Source: Pistricoccus aurantiacus (GTDB taxonomy: Bacteria; Pseudomonadota; Gammaproteobacteria; Pseudomonadales; Halomonadaceae). Taken from it: a stretch of 64,000 nucleotides of DNA. Position numbers and translations under genes: made by a program. The notes beneath the pieces are model-generated. The model saw only the letters and a list, made by a program, of their open reading frames with translations. It did no database searches and was not told the DNA's origin. The stretch covers positions 682,001 through 746,000 of the forward strand of contig NZ_CP042382.1 of assembly GCF_007954585.1 (NCBI RefSeq). Direction: 5' to 3'. Positions 44,076 to 52,940 of the stretch are shown one piece after another. Numbering within the stretch: the first letter of the stretch is position 1; every line of letters begins with the position of its first letter.

Positions 44076-44555
44076 ATGCTCCCTGATCCCCACTTCCTCG
44101 CCGATGCGATGCTCGGTCGGCTGGCGCGCTGGCTGCGGGCACTGGGTTTCGATACCCGCTTCGATTCCAGTCTGGACGACCCAGAGCTCGTTACTCTGGC
44201 GAATGCGGAGTCGCGCATATTGCTGACCCGGGATCGCCACCTGGTCACTCACCTGCAACCGGCGCAGCCGCTTCTGATCACCTATGATTCACCTATCGAG
44301 CAGCTTCGCCAGGTTATCGATGCCTGTAATCTCGAAGCGCCCAGGGTGCTTTTTACCCGCTGTCTGATCTGCAACGTGTCGCTTCGCGAGGCAAGCGGTG
44401 AAGAGGTCTTGCTGCAGTGCCCTCACCCCGCAAGCTTATTGCCCGAGCCAGCCATGTGCTGTCCTCACTGTCGGCGCCTGTACTGGCACGGCTCGCATAC
44501 AAGGCGGATGTGCGACACTCTGAAGAAGGCGTTACCCGGCTGGCTTCAGCAATAG
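44076..44555 (+). CDS. Mut7-C RNase-domain protein
   Basis: This 159-residue protein matches the Mut7-C family, a PIN-like nuclease fold. PHFLADAMLGRLARWLRALGFDT supplies the first acidic site and ILLTRDRHL the second. The C-terminal part has a zinc ribbon with CLIC and CCPHC pairs. Targets are unknown; the family is usually a stand-alone gene, as here. The ATG at 44076 follows GGAG of a weak ribosome-binding site. Confidence 0.85.
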   Translation: MLPDPHFLADAMLGRLARWLRALGFDTRFDSSLDDPELVTLANAESRILLTRDRHLVTHLQPAQPLLITYDSPIEQLRQVIDACNLEAPRVLFTRCLICNVSLREASGEEVLLQCPHPASLLPEPAMCCPHCRRLYWHGSHTRRMCDTLKKALPGWLQQ

Positions 44556-44762
44556 AACATCGAGCACTAACGTCGCGGTGGCAACTGCCGATAGGGCGTT
44601 CAAGTAAAATAGCGGAATGGCATAAATGAGCTCGATAGCTGATTTTACGACAGGATTATTTCAGCACATAGAGCGATAGGTTCTTTGAAGAATGGGCAAA
44701 AGTGTGTCGACCGGGGCGTTTATTCTCAAGCGTACTAAAAACAACGAAACGGGAACGTTTTA

Positions 44763-46685
44763 ATGAAGCGCGTGCTTTCTCTTTTTCTAGTGGACACCAG
44801 CAACCTGGAGCTTCTGCGCGCGCAGCTCAAGGCATTTTCCAAGCAGGTACCGCTGCTTTATTTCATTCTCAGCGTCAATACCGTGACGCTTGCCTCCACC
44901 CATTACGGTAAGGCACCTTTCGTTCTCACCGTCTTGTTTCCCGCCGCACTGATAGGTTTTTGCCTGATACGGGGCATCAATTGGCTGCGGGTTCGCCATC
45001 GCAGGATAAGCGATAAAGAGGTGATTCGCCGTCTTTATGGTGTGGTGATTCTTGGTGGTCTTCTCGGCGCGTTTTATCTCGGCTGGGCGCTATCTATCTA
45101 CGATTACGGCAATGCTTATACCAAGAGCAACGTCGCTTTCTTCACTGCGGTTACCGTCATCAGCAGTATATTCTGCCTTCTCCACCTGAGAGCCGCCGCC
45201 CTGGCCTTGATAACGGTTATTGCCATTCCGTTTTCCGCCTTTCTGCTATTTACCCAAGGAACTACCTTTGTCGCCATCGGCATAAATCTGCTCCTCGTCT
45301 CCGCCGCCATGGTGTATATCCTCGTTGTGGTGTCGACGGATTTCGAGAAAATGATCAACAGTCAGATAGAAACCGCGCGACTGAGCGAAGAAAACCATCG
45401 TCTGGCCAATATCGACAGCTTGACCGAACTACCCAACCGCCGGCATTTTTTCCAGCAGCTCAACGGCTTTTTGGCTTGCGCCAAAGAGGAGAACACCTCC
45501 CTGGTGGTTGGCATCATTGATCTGGACGGCTTCAAGGCTGTCAACGATATTTACGGCCATGTCATCGGCGATCGCGTGTTGACGAAAGCCGGCCAGCGCC
45601 TGGAAGCGCTTTCCAGCGATACCACGCTGATCGCTCGCCTGGGCGGCGACGAGTTTGGTGTATTGATCATCGGCGCCCAGGAACACAATGAGATTCTCGC
45701 TTTCGGCGAGCGTGTCTGCGCGGCGCTGCAAAGGCCCTTTTCTCTGCCGGAAGCGGTCGCCAACGTCTCCTGTTCCGTGGGATTCGCGACCTTTCCCGAG
45801 GCGGGAAACTCGCCGGAGCTGCTTTATGAGCGGGCGGACTACGCACTCAATTACGCCAAGGAACATCAGCGCGGCAGACCTACGATCTTCTCGAAATCTC
45901 ACGAAACAGAAATCCGCACCCGAAGCACCATCGAACAGGCGCTGCGCTGCGCGGATCTGGAGTCGGAGCTATCGCTGTGTTTCCAGCCCCTGTTCGATGT
46001 CGCGCACCAGCGGCCCATCGCCTTCGAGGCCCTGGCTCGCTGGCACAATCCTGAGCTCGGCAACATTCCGCCGAACGTGTTCATCGCCATTGCCGAGCGC
46101 ACCGAACTAATCAACACGCTCACGCAGGTACTGCTGCGCAAGGCGCTGGACGCGGCCAGCACCTGGCCCGAGGAGATACACGTCTCCTTCAACCTGTCGG
46201 TGCGCGACATTCTTTCGGTGGATTCGATGACAAGGATCATTGCCATCGTTCAGTCAAGCGGTGTCGAACCCGGCCGTATCGGCTTCGAGGTCACCGAGTC
46301 GGCGTTGATGGGGGATTTCGAGCAAGCCCATGACGCCATTGCCAGGCTCAGGGCACTCGGCACACGGGTTTCCCTGGACGATTTCGGCACCGGCTACTCG
46401 AGCCTCAGCTACGTCCACCGCCTGCCGTTGGACACCATCAAGATCGATCGCAGCTTCGTGCTGGATATCGAAACTCGCGCCACCAGCCGCAATATCATTC
46501 GCACCATCGTCGATCTGTGTCGCAATCTGGAAATCGGCTGCGTGGTCGAGGGCATGGAAACCGAAGCCCAGGCCGATATTCTGCGCGATCTCGGCTGCAA
46601 CACCATGCAAGGCTATTTCTTCAGCAAGCCCTTGGCGGAGAAGGACGTACTCGACTTTCTCTCCCTTTCTGAAGTCAGCGCTTAA
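44763..46685 (+). CDS. membrane-bound GGDEF-EAL cyclic-di-GMP protein
   Basis: This 640-residue protein has six predicted membrane helices (about 30-195), a GGDEF domain (about 215-375) and an EAL domain (about 390-635). The RLGGDEF motif is intact, so diguanylate cyclase activity is likely. FEALARW and the downstream DDFGTGYSSL and KIDRSFV motifs are also intact, so phosphodiesterase activity is possible too. The product would tune cyclic-di-GMP and thereby motility and biofilm. The 207-base upstream region has no clear gene. It shares the plus strand with the GntP gene but not an obvious operon. Confidence 0.94.
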   Translation: MKRVLSLFLVDTSNLELLRAQLKAFSKQVPLLYFILSVNTVTLASTHYGKAPFVLTVLFPAALIGFCLIRGINWLRVRHRRISDKEVIRRLYGVVILGGLLGAFYLGWALSIYDYGNAYTKSNVAFFTAVTVISSIFCLLHLRAAALALITVIAIPFSAFLLFTQGTTFVAIGINLLLVSAAMVYILVVVSTDFEKMINSQIETARLSEENHRLANIDSLTELPNRRHFFQQLNGFLACAKEENTSLVVGIIDLDGFKAVNDIYGHVIGDRVLTKAGQRLEALSSDTTLIARLGGDEFGVLIIGAQEHNEILAFGERVCAALQRPFSLPEAVANVSCSVGFATFPEAGNSPELLYERADYALNYAKEHQRGRPTIFSKSHETEIRTRSTIEQALRCADLESELSLCFQPLFDVAHQRPIAFEALARWHNPELGNIPPNVFIAIAERTELINTLTQVLLRKALDAASTWPEEIHVSFNLSVRDILSVDSMTRIIAIVQSSGVEPGRIGFEVTESALMGDFEQAHDAIARLRALGTRVSLDDFGTGYSSLSYVHRLPLDTIKIDRSFVLDIETRATSRNIIRTIVDLCRNLEIGCVVEGMETEAQADILRDLGCNTMQGYFFSKPLAEKDVLDFLSLSEVSA

Positions 46686-46796
46686 ACCAAGTGAGGGTGA
46701 AGCCGGTTTCATATTCATGATGAACCGTGCAAAGATAAGTCGGCTAAAACCTTCCACGCTCGACGTGATCGTCACCCTGCACAAGGACGCGCCTGC

Positions 46797-48203
46797 ATGT
46801 TCAGTACCGCTGCAATCGTTATTTCCCTGCTGCTGTTGATGTATCTGGCCTACCGAGGCTACACGGTGCTGCTGCTGGCGCCGCTGATGGCGACCCTGGC
46901 GGTGCTGCTCTCCGGCGACATCGTCATGATGATGCCGATCTACACCCAGACCTTCATGAGCGCCCTCGGCGGCTATCTGCTCAAGTTCTTCCCGATCTTT
47001 CTGCTGGGGGCGCTGTTCGGCCAACTGATGGCGGATTCCGGGGCGGCGAGCGCCATCGCTGGTTGGATCACCCGGGTACTAGGGGAAAAGCACGCCATCC
47101 TTACGGTGGTGCTGGCCTGCGGGCTTCTGACCTACGGCGGCGTGTCCCTGTTCGTGGTGGCCTTCGCCATCTACCCCATCGCCCGGGAGCTGTTTCGCGC
47201 CGCGGACATCCCAAAGCGGCTGATTCCGGCAACCATCGCCCTGGGCTCCTTCACCTTCACCATGACCGCCCTGCCGGGTACCCCGGCGATTCAGAACGCC
47301 ATTCCGATTCCCTACTACGGTACCAACGCCTTCGCCGCCCCGGGGCTGGGCATCATCGCGGCGATCATCATGTTTTCCGTCGGCTGGGGGTGGCTGAACA
47401 GCCGGGCCAGGAAGGCCAAGGCCGGCGGAGAAGGGTACGGCGTTCACGACGAGATGCAAGACACCAGCATCGATCCCGAGGAGGGCGTCGAAACCTCGCG
47501 AGAGATGCCTTTCTGGCTGGCCATCGTGCCGCTGGTGCTGGTCATCGGCGTCAACGCGCTGTTTACCTACGGGATATTTCCCGCCATGGATTTCGCCTAT
47601 CTGAATGCGGAATTTCCGGATCTCGAGGTCGCCAATCAGACCGGCCTGTGGGCGATCATCATCGCCTTGATCGTATCCTGCGCCTGGCTGATCCTGACAC
47701 GCCTTCGTCACTGGCAGGATCTGCAGAACACCCTTAATCGCGGAGCCCTGGGCTCGATGCTGCCGATCTTCAATACCGCTTCGGAAGTCGGCTACGGGGC
47801 GGTGATCGCTTCCCTGGCGGGCTTTGCCATCATTCGCGATGCGGTGCTCGGCGTGTCGCCGGGCAATCCGCTGATCTCCGAAGCCGTAGCCATGACCACC
47901 CTGGCGGGCATCACGGGCTCTTCTTCCGGGGGGCTTAGCATCGCTCTGGAAACCCTGGGCAGCGACTATCTGCAGATGGCCCAGCAGGCGGGCATCAGCC
48001 CGGAACTGATGCACCGGGTGGCGGTGCTCGCCGCCGGCGGCTTCGATACCCTGCCCCACTGCGGCGCGGTGATCACGCTGCTGTCCATCTGTGGCCTGAC
48101 CCATCGTCAGTCCTATTTGAACATCGCCATGGTCACCATCGCGATTCCGATGCTGGCGGTGATCAGCGTGATCACCCTGGGAACACTCTTTGGCAGCTTC
48201 TAG
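46797..48203 (+). CDS. GntP-family permease
   Basis: This 468-residue protein has 12-14 hydrophobic segments and GntP-family features (LKFFPIFLLGALFGQLMADSGAA, TYGGVSLFVVAFAIYPIAREL, FTFTMTALPGTPAIQNAIP, GGFDTLPHCGAVITLL). The family carries gluconate, hydroxybutyrate or other small organic acids with protons. Substrate here is unknown. AAGGA lies 12 bases upstream of ATG 46797. Downstream, a 213-base spacer with GC-rich hairpins leads to the P450 gene. Confidence 0.9.
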   Translation: MFSTAAIVISLLLLMYLAYRGYTVLLLAPLMATLAVLLSGDIVMMMPIYTQTFMSALGGYLLKFFPIFLLGALFGQLMADSGAASAIAGWITRVLGEKHAILTVVLACGLLTYGGVSLFVVAFAIYPIARELFRAADIPKRLIPATIALGSFTFTMTALPGTPAIQNAIPIPYYGTNAFAAPGLGIIAAIIMFSVGWGWLNSRARKAKAGGEGYGVHDEMQDTSIDPEEGVETSREMPFWLAIVPLVLVIGVNALFTYGIFPAMDFAYLNAEFPDLEVANQTGLWAIIIALIVSCAWLILTRLRHWQDLQNTLNRGALGSMLPIFNTASEVGYGAVIASLAGFAIIRDAVLGVSPGNPLISEAVAMTTLAGITGSSSGGLSIALETLGSDYLQMAQQAGISPELMHRVAVLAAGGFDTLPHCGAVITLLSICGLTHRQSYLNIAMVTIAIPMLAVISVITLGTLFGSF

Positions 48204-48416
48204 ACTTTCCTGAGTCGCGTTTCAGCCTCGCCGCCCCGGCGGGGCCAGCCGTTGCTGGCTATCTTGTCAGCGTCGAGCACGAGGACTAGGCTTAAAGAAG
48301 TATCTTAAATACGCTTTACCATCGGATATCCTGGCGCAGCGAGTCGATGCGCCGCGTGCAGCCAGCAGGCATGCGATAACCGGCGAATCACAACGCAAGC
48401 CATGAGGAGTGACACC

Positions 48417-49577
48417 ATGAGCGATACGGCACCCGCGGACTGGGATCCTCGGTCACCCAAGGTCCTCGACAACCAGATTCAAGCCTACGACGAGATGCGT
48501 CATCGCTGCCCCGTCGCCTACAGCGATTATCTGCTCTGGTCGCTGTTTCGCCACGAGGACGTGATGCGCGCACTCACGGATCACGAAACCTTCAGCAACG
48601 GCGCCTCGCGCCATCTTTCCATTCCCAACGCCATGGATCCGCCGGAACATACGCCTTACCGGCGCATCGTCGAGAAATACTTCACGCAGGAACACATAGA
48701 CGAGTTCGAACCGGTGTGTCGCGCCAACACCGAGGCGCTGTTCGATGACTTGCCACCCGAGGGTGACATCGAAGTGATGAGCGCTCTTGCCCAGCCTTTC
48801 GCCGTACGCAATCAGTGCGCCTTCATGGGCTGGCCGGACAGCCTGCGGGAACCGCTGCGCCAGTGGATCGGCAAGAACCATCGGGCTACCCGGGCCGGAG
48901 ATCGTCAAGCCATGTCCAAGATTGCCCTGGAGTTCGACGGCTATATCAGCGAACAGCTTATCCTTCGCCGGGAGGCCGGTGAGGAAGCCCCGCCGGACGC
49001 CACTACCCGCCTGCTGCACGAAAAAGTCGAGGGCCGCTGGCTGAGCGACGAGGAAATCGTCAGCATCATCCGCAACTGGACCGTCGGCGAACTGGGTACC
49101 ATCGCCGCAAGCGTAGGTATCCTGATTCACTACCTGGCGGCGCATCCCGAATTGCAGGAGGCGCTTCGCCAAGGGCACGAGAATCTCCCCGAGGCCATCG
49201 ACGAGATCCTGCGTATTCACGCGCCGCTGATTTCCAACCGCCGCATCACCACTCGAGCGGTGACGATCGGCGGACGCGAAATACCCGCCGGCGAGCGACT
49301 TTCCGTGATCTGGGCCTCCGCCAACCGAGACGAGGATGTCTTTGGCGATCCGGACGAGTTCCAGCCCCAGCGCAATCGTGACAACAACCTGCTGTACGGC
49401 GCCGGCCTGCATGTCTGCCCCGGCGCGCCCCTGGCCAGGCTGGAACTGCAGGTGTTCATGGAAACCCTGCTGGCCAAAGTCCGACATATCGAACTGTCAC
49501 CCGATACGACACCGGAACGCGCGCAGTTCCCGGCCAGCGGCTTTGCCTCGCTGCCGGTGCGGGTTCAGCGCGGCTGA
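48417..49577 (+). CDS. cytochrome P450
   Basis: This 386-residue soluble P450 shows the heme loop YGAGLHVCPGAPLARLEL with the Cys ligand, and EILR as the ExxR pair. The I-helix reads NWTVGELGTIAASVG: the conserved Thr is present, but the residue before it is Gly and not the usual acid. This is a feature of some bacterial P450 subfamilies with altered proton delivery. No ferredoxin or reductase gene lies nearby. TGAGGAG precedes ATG 48417. The next gene follows after 15 bases and is probably co-transcribed. Confidence 0.92.
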   Translation: MSDTAPADWDPRSPKVLDNQIQAYDEMRHRCPVAYSDYLLWSLFRHEDVMRALTDHETFSNGASRHLSIPNAMDPPEHTPYRRIVEKYFTQEHIDEFEPVCRANTEALFDDLPPEGDIEVMSALAQPFAVRNQCAFMGWPDSLREPLRQWIGKNHRATRAGDRQAMSKIALEFDGYISEQLILRREAGEEAPPDATTRLLHEKVEGRWLSDEEIVSIIRNWTVGELGTIAASVGILIHYLAAHPELQEALRQGHENLPEAIDEILRIHAPLISNRRITTRAVTIGGREIPAGERLSVIWASANRDEDVFGDPDEFQPQRNRDNNLLYGAGLHVCPGAPLARLELQVFMETLLAKVRHIELSPDTTPERAQFPASGFASLPVRVQRG

Positions 49578-49592
49578 GAGAAGGAGACCGCC

Positions 49593-50225
49593 ATGACCTT
49601 TCCCGACTTCTTCGACGATGTGCCGGTGATTCGCCTGCGCGATCCGCTGGCCCAACTGCTGGGCAGCGCGACGGACGGAATCATGGACTACCGTTACGCG
49701 GACGCCGTGCGTCTGACGGGGCACTCCTGCCCGACCGTGGCGGGCGCTTTCCTGACCGCCCGGGCCGCGCTGAAGGCGCTTTACCCGGATACGCTTCCCG
49801 AGCGGGGCGGCATCAGCGTGCGCATGCCCTCACCGGAAGCGGAAGGCACCACCGGCGTGGTCGCGCAAGTGCTGACGCTCCTTACCGGCGCCGCCACCCA
49901 GGGCGGCTTCAAGGGTATCGGTGGCCGGTTCGCGCGCAATGGGCTGCTCAGTTTCGCCACGCGCTCGGGCAAGAATGGCGGCGCGGTATGCTTCGAGCGG
50001 CTCGACACCGGCGCCGCGGTGGCGGTGATGGTCGATGCCGGCAAGGTGCCCGCCGACGCTTCCCAGCGCGAACGCCTGCAGGCGATCATGCAGAATCGAG
50101 CGACCCCCGAGCAACTGACCGAGTTCGCATATTTCTGGCAGGAACGCGTCCGCCGAATGCTGCTGGAGCACGCGGATGATCCGGCGATGATTCGTGCCAT
50201 CCCGCTGAACGATACGGTTGCCTAG
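49593..50225 (+). CDS. FmdE-like protein paired with the P450
   Basis: This 210-residue protein carries YADAVRLTGHSCPTVAGAFLTARAALKALYP, resembling the GHxCP metal-binding motif of the FmdE family (named for a formylmethanofuran dehydrogenase operon). A later Cys lies in GGAVCFERLDTG. The function is unknown in bacteria. AGAAGGAG precedes the ATG, and the 15-base gap to the P450 gene indicates an operon. A role as redox or metal partner of the P450 is speculative. Confidence 0.65.
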   Translation: MTFPDFFDDVPVIRLRDPLAQLLGSATDGIMDYRYADAVRLTGHSCPTVAGAFLTARAALKALYPDTLPERGGISVRMPSPEAEGTTGVVAQVLTLLTGAATQGGFKGIGGRFARNGLLSFATRSGKNGGAVCFERLDTGAAVAVMVDAGKVPADASQRERLQAIMQNRATPEQLTEFAYFWQERVRRMLLEHADDPAMIRAIPLNDTVA

Positions 50226-50253
50226 GAGGATTGGAACGATGCAAAGGCATCAT

Positions 50254-50528
50254 TTATGCCTTTGCCGCGCCGTGGCATACCCTTTCTACTAACCGAGCAA
50301 TGGCGTCGAGCGTTGTGTCATCGGTGTCTTGCCAGACCAAGGCCTTCACGGGCAGACGATGGCCATCGTCTGCCGATCCTGCATCAAGCGAGTTCCCACC
50401 TTGGGATTGCCGAAAAGGATGACTTCGTTAGTCACCTCCATCCAGTCCGAGCCCGATTCGACGCGAAGAGACCGCTTACCGATTGCCTGGATAATACTTG
50501 AGGATAGTCCCGCTGCGAGTACAGGCAC
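50254..50528 (-). pseudogene. DUF302 gene remnant with frameshift and deletion
   Basis: One minus-strand frame gives VTNEVILFGNPKVGTRLMQD followed by RQTMAIVCP and a stop. A second frame resumes at once with LPVKALVWQDTDDTTLDAIA and ends near 50254. Together they match the conserved half of DUF302 proteins (NPK-GT-LM, LPLK-LVWED), so a single-base deletion has broken the gene. The N-terminal part is also shortened. The stop is inside a perfect hairpin (GCAAAGGCAT with ATGCCTTTGC, 50241-50265). The rest of the 50226-50623 gap holds only the upstream region of the KefC-type gene. Confidence 0.7.
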
Positions 50529-50623
50529 GCACCATGGATCGGCATCCTGCCAACGGGAAGACGACCATGGCTTCGCTGTAATTATAATATGCCTTATGGC
50601 CCATCAAGCTGCAGGTATACGTC

Positions 50624-52417
50624 ATGGATATGCTGCACAGTGCCACCATCCTCATGGGCGCCGCGGTCATCGCCGTTTCCATCTCCCAAAGCTTGGGATT
50701 CGGTTCCGTATTGGGCTATATCATTGCCGGTCTGCTCATCGGCCCCTGGGGGCTGAACTTGATTTCCAATTCCGAGGACATACTGCACTTCTCGGAAATT
50801 GGCGTGGTTCTGCTGCTGTTTATCATTGGCCTGGGAATGAAGCCGGCGCGTTTGTGGGCATTGCGAAAGTCCATCTTCGGATTGGGCGCCACCCAGGTGA
50901 CGATCACCACGTTACTGCTGGCGGCCTTGGCGGCCGTGCTCGTGGATTCCTGGGTGACGGCTGTGGTGGTGGGTTTCGGGCTTTCGCTGTCCAGTACCGC
51001 CTTTGCCTTGCAGCTCATGATGGAACGAAGGAAGTTAGCTTCGCCCTACGGACGCAGCGCGCTGCGCATTCTGTTGTTCCAGGATCTAGCGGCCATTCCG
51101 GCGCTGGTCATCATCCCCATTATCGCCGTCACGGAACTGGGCTCGAGTGCCGATATTCTCAAGGATATTTTCAGCACCGTCGCAACCCTGGCCGCCTTCT
51201 GGCTGTTTGCGCGTTTTTTACTGCGCCCGATGCTGCGCTTCGTCGCCGCCGCGCGAATCCATGAAATATTCATCTCGGCGGCGCTTCTGCTGGTGCTCGG
51301 TTCGGCGTTACTGATGCAGGCTATCGGGGTTTCCATGGCGCTGGGCGCTTTTCTGGCGGGGGTACTGGTCGCCGATTCCGAATACCGTTACCAGCTGGAA
51401 TCCGATATAGAACCCTTCAAGGGATTGCTGCTGGGATTATTCTTCATGGCGGTGGGAATGACCGCCAACCTGGGGCTTCTGACTGTCGAGCCGGTAGCCT
51501 TGGTGCTGATCGCTCTCGCTATCGTGCTTTGCAAGGGAGCACTTTTATTTTCGATAGCGCGCCTGGTAAAACTGAACAACGCCCAGGCCCTGCTGCTGGC
51601 CGTGTATTTGTGCCAGGGAGGAGAGTTCGGCTTCATACTCTTTACCCTATCCGCCAGACATGGCCTCATGAGCGTCGAGCTCAGCGAATTGCTTATCATG
51701 GCAATCACCTTGTCGATGATGATGACGCCGGTGCTGCTTTATCTTGTCGAACGGCTGATGAAAAAATCGACCGTCACCGAACAGTTGCCGAATTATGACG
51801 TGATCGATGCACAGGAACCCAAGGTGATCATCGCCGGGTTCGGCCGCTTTGGCCAGATCGTTTCACGCCTTATCCGCACCCAGAAGATCCGTTTCACGGC
51901 CATCGAGATCGATCCTGGCCGCGTGGATTTCATTCGCCAGCTTGGCAGCAAGATTTACTATGGCGACGCCTCGCAGAAACAGCTGCTCGATACCGCCGGT
52001 ACAAGCAAGGCCGAAATTCTTGTGCTGGCCATCGGTGATATCGAGACGTCGCTGAAGATCGCGGCGATGGTCAAGCGCCACTATCCCGATATCAGGCTGT
52101 TTGCGCGTGCCCGCACCCGTCGGCATGAAATGCGGCTTCGTGAACTGGGTGCCGATGTGATTATTCGCGACACCCTATTGTCGAGCATGCACCTTGCGGA
52201 ACAGGTGCTGCGATCCATGGGGCTGTCCGTGGAAAAGGCCGCCTACGTGAAAGAACGGTTTTATCGTCATGACGCCGAAACCTTGGATAAACAGATCGCC
52301 TATCTCGCCGATCAGGAACGGCTGATGCAATCACAGCGCGAAGCTCTGATGGAGTTGGAAACGCTATTCGCGGAAGATGAAATGAATTTCCCCGAAGAGG
52401 AAATTCACTCCAAATAA
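50624..52417 (+). CDS. KefC/YbaL-type monovalent cation:proton antiporter (CPA2)
   Basis: This 597-residue protein has 12 membrane helices (about 1-385) with CPA2 motifs (GYIIAGLLIGPWGL, LLFIIGLGMKP, FLAGVLVADSEYRYQLESDIEPFKGLLLGLFFMAVGM) and a C-terminal RCK/TrkA-N domain (VIIAGFGRFGQIVSRLIR, binding NAD-type nucleotide). The family exports potassium or other cations in exchange for protons, gated by the nucleotide domain. A coiled, acidic C-terminal tail follows. KefB/KefC or the related YbaL are the nearest models; ancillary KefF/KefG is not adjacent. Confidence 0.9.
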   Translation: MDMLHSATILMGAAVIAVSISQSLGFGSVLGYIIAGLLIGPWGLNLISNSEDILHFSEIGVVLLLFIIGLGMKPARLWALRKSIFGLGATQVTITTLLLAALAAVLVDSWVTAVVVGFGLSLSSTAFALQLMMERRKLASPYGRSALRILLFQDLAAIPALVIIPIIAVTELGSSADILKDIFSTVATLAAFWLFARFLLRPMLRFVAAARIHEIFISAALLLVLGSALLMQAIGVSMALGAFLAGVLVADSEYRYQLESDIEPFKGLLLGLFFMAVGMTANLGLLTVEPVALVLIALAIVLCKGALLFSIARLVKLNNAQALLLAVYLCQGGEFGFILFTLSARHGLMSVELSELLIMAITLSMMMTPVLLYLVERLMKKSTVTEQLPNYDVIDAQEPKVIIAGFGRFGQIVSRLIRTQKIRFTAIEIDPGRVDFIRQLGSKIYYGDASQKQLLDTAGTSKAEILVLAIGDIETSLKIAAMVKRHYPDIRLFARARTRRHEMRLRELGADVIIRDTLLSSMHLAEQVLRSMGLSVEKAAYVKERFYRHDAETLDKQIAYLADQERLMQSQREALMELETLFAEDEMNFPEEEIHSK

Positions 52418-52437
52418 CCAACGCTGCGGCTTTCTTC

Positions 52438-52466
52438 CCTGCCCGATTCACATCGAGCCGGGCAGG
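52438..52466. terminator. hairpin between convergent KefC-type and AhpD-like genes
   Basis: CCTGCCCG (52438-52445) pairs with CGGGCAGG (52459-52466) around a 13-base loop. It has no T-run on either side, so it may only stabilise mRNA ends or act weakly between the convergent genes. Confidence 0.4.
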
Positions 52467-52475
52467 ATCAACGAG

Positions 52476-52820
52476 CTACGTTTTTTCCGACGGTTTGTGC
52501 TGATTGATGGTATCCAGTGCCAGGCTGGAGTGAGCAAAGGCCCCACCGGCGCGCATTTCAGTAGCGACCCAGATGGCTTCCATGATTTCCTGCGCGGTGG
52601 CTTCTTCCTTGAGGGCTGCCTGGGTGTGACCGTGAATGCAATAAGGGCACTGGGTGACATGCGCCACCGCCACCGCAATCAGTTGCTTGGTCTTCTTGGG
52701 CAACGCGCCGTCGGCGAATACCGCCTTGCTGAATGCCTTGAAAGCTTCGTCGGCTTCCGGGGTGAGTTCCGCGCGCTGATGAGCCAATGCCGACGTGGGC
52801 TTGGGGAACAGGGAATCCAT
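52476..52820 (-). CDS. carboxymuconolactone-decarboxylase/AhpD-like protein
   Basis: This 114-residue protein belongs to the CMD family. HVTQCPYCIHGHTQAAL carries the CxxC-x3-H redox motif of AhpD-like alkylhydroperoxidases, preceded by KTKQLIAVAVA. It likely acts as a thiol-dependent peroxide-reducing protein in the cytoplasm. GAGCGAG precedes the ATG. It lies downstream of the TDT transporter gene in the same direction with a 120-base gap. Confidence 0.9.
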   Translation of the reverse strand: MDSLFPKPTSALAHQRAELTPEADEAFKAFSKAVFADGALPKKTKQLIAVAVAHVTQCPYCIHGHTQAALKEEATAQEIMEAIWVATEMRAGGAFAHSSLALDTINQHKPSEKT

Positions 52821-52940
52821 TTCTCGCTCCTTTCTGAATCGTAGAAAGCCCAGAAAAAACGGCCGGGTACATATTCAAGATAGTTACGCTAACGAGGAAG
52901 TACAAACCAGAGCGGGACTGCTTGAAGAAAACGCTGACTG

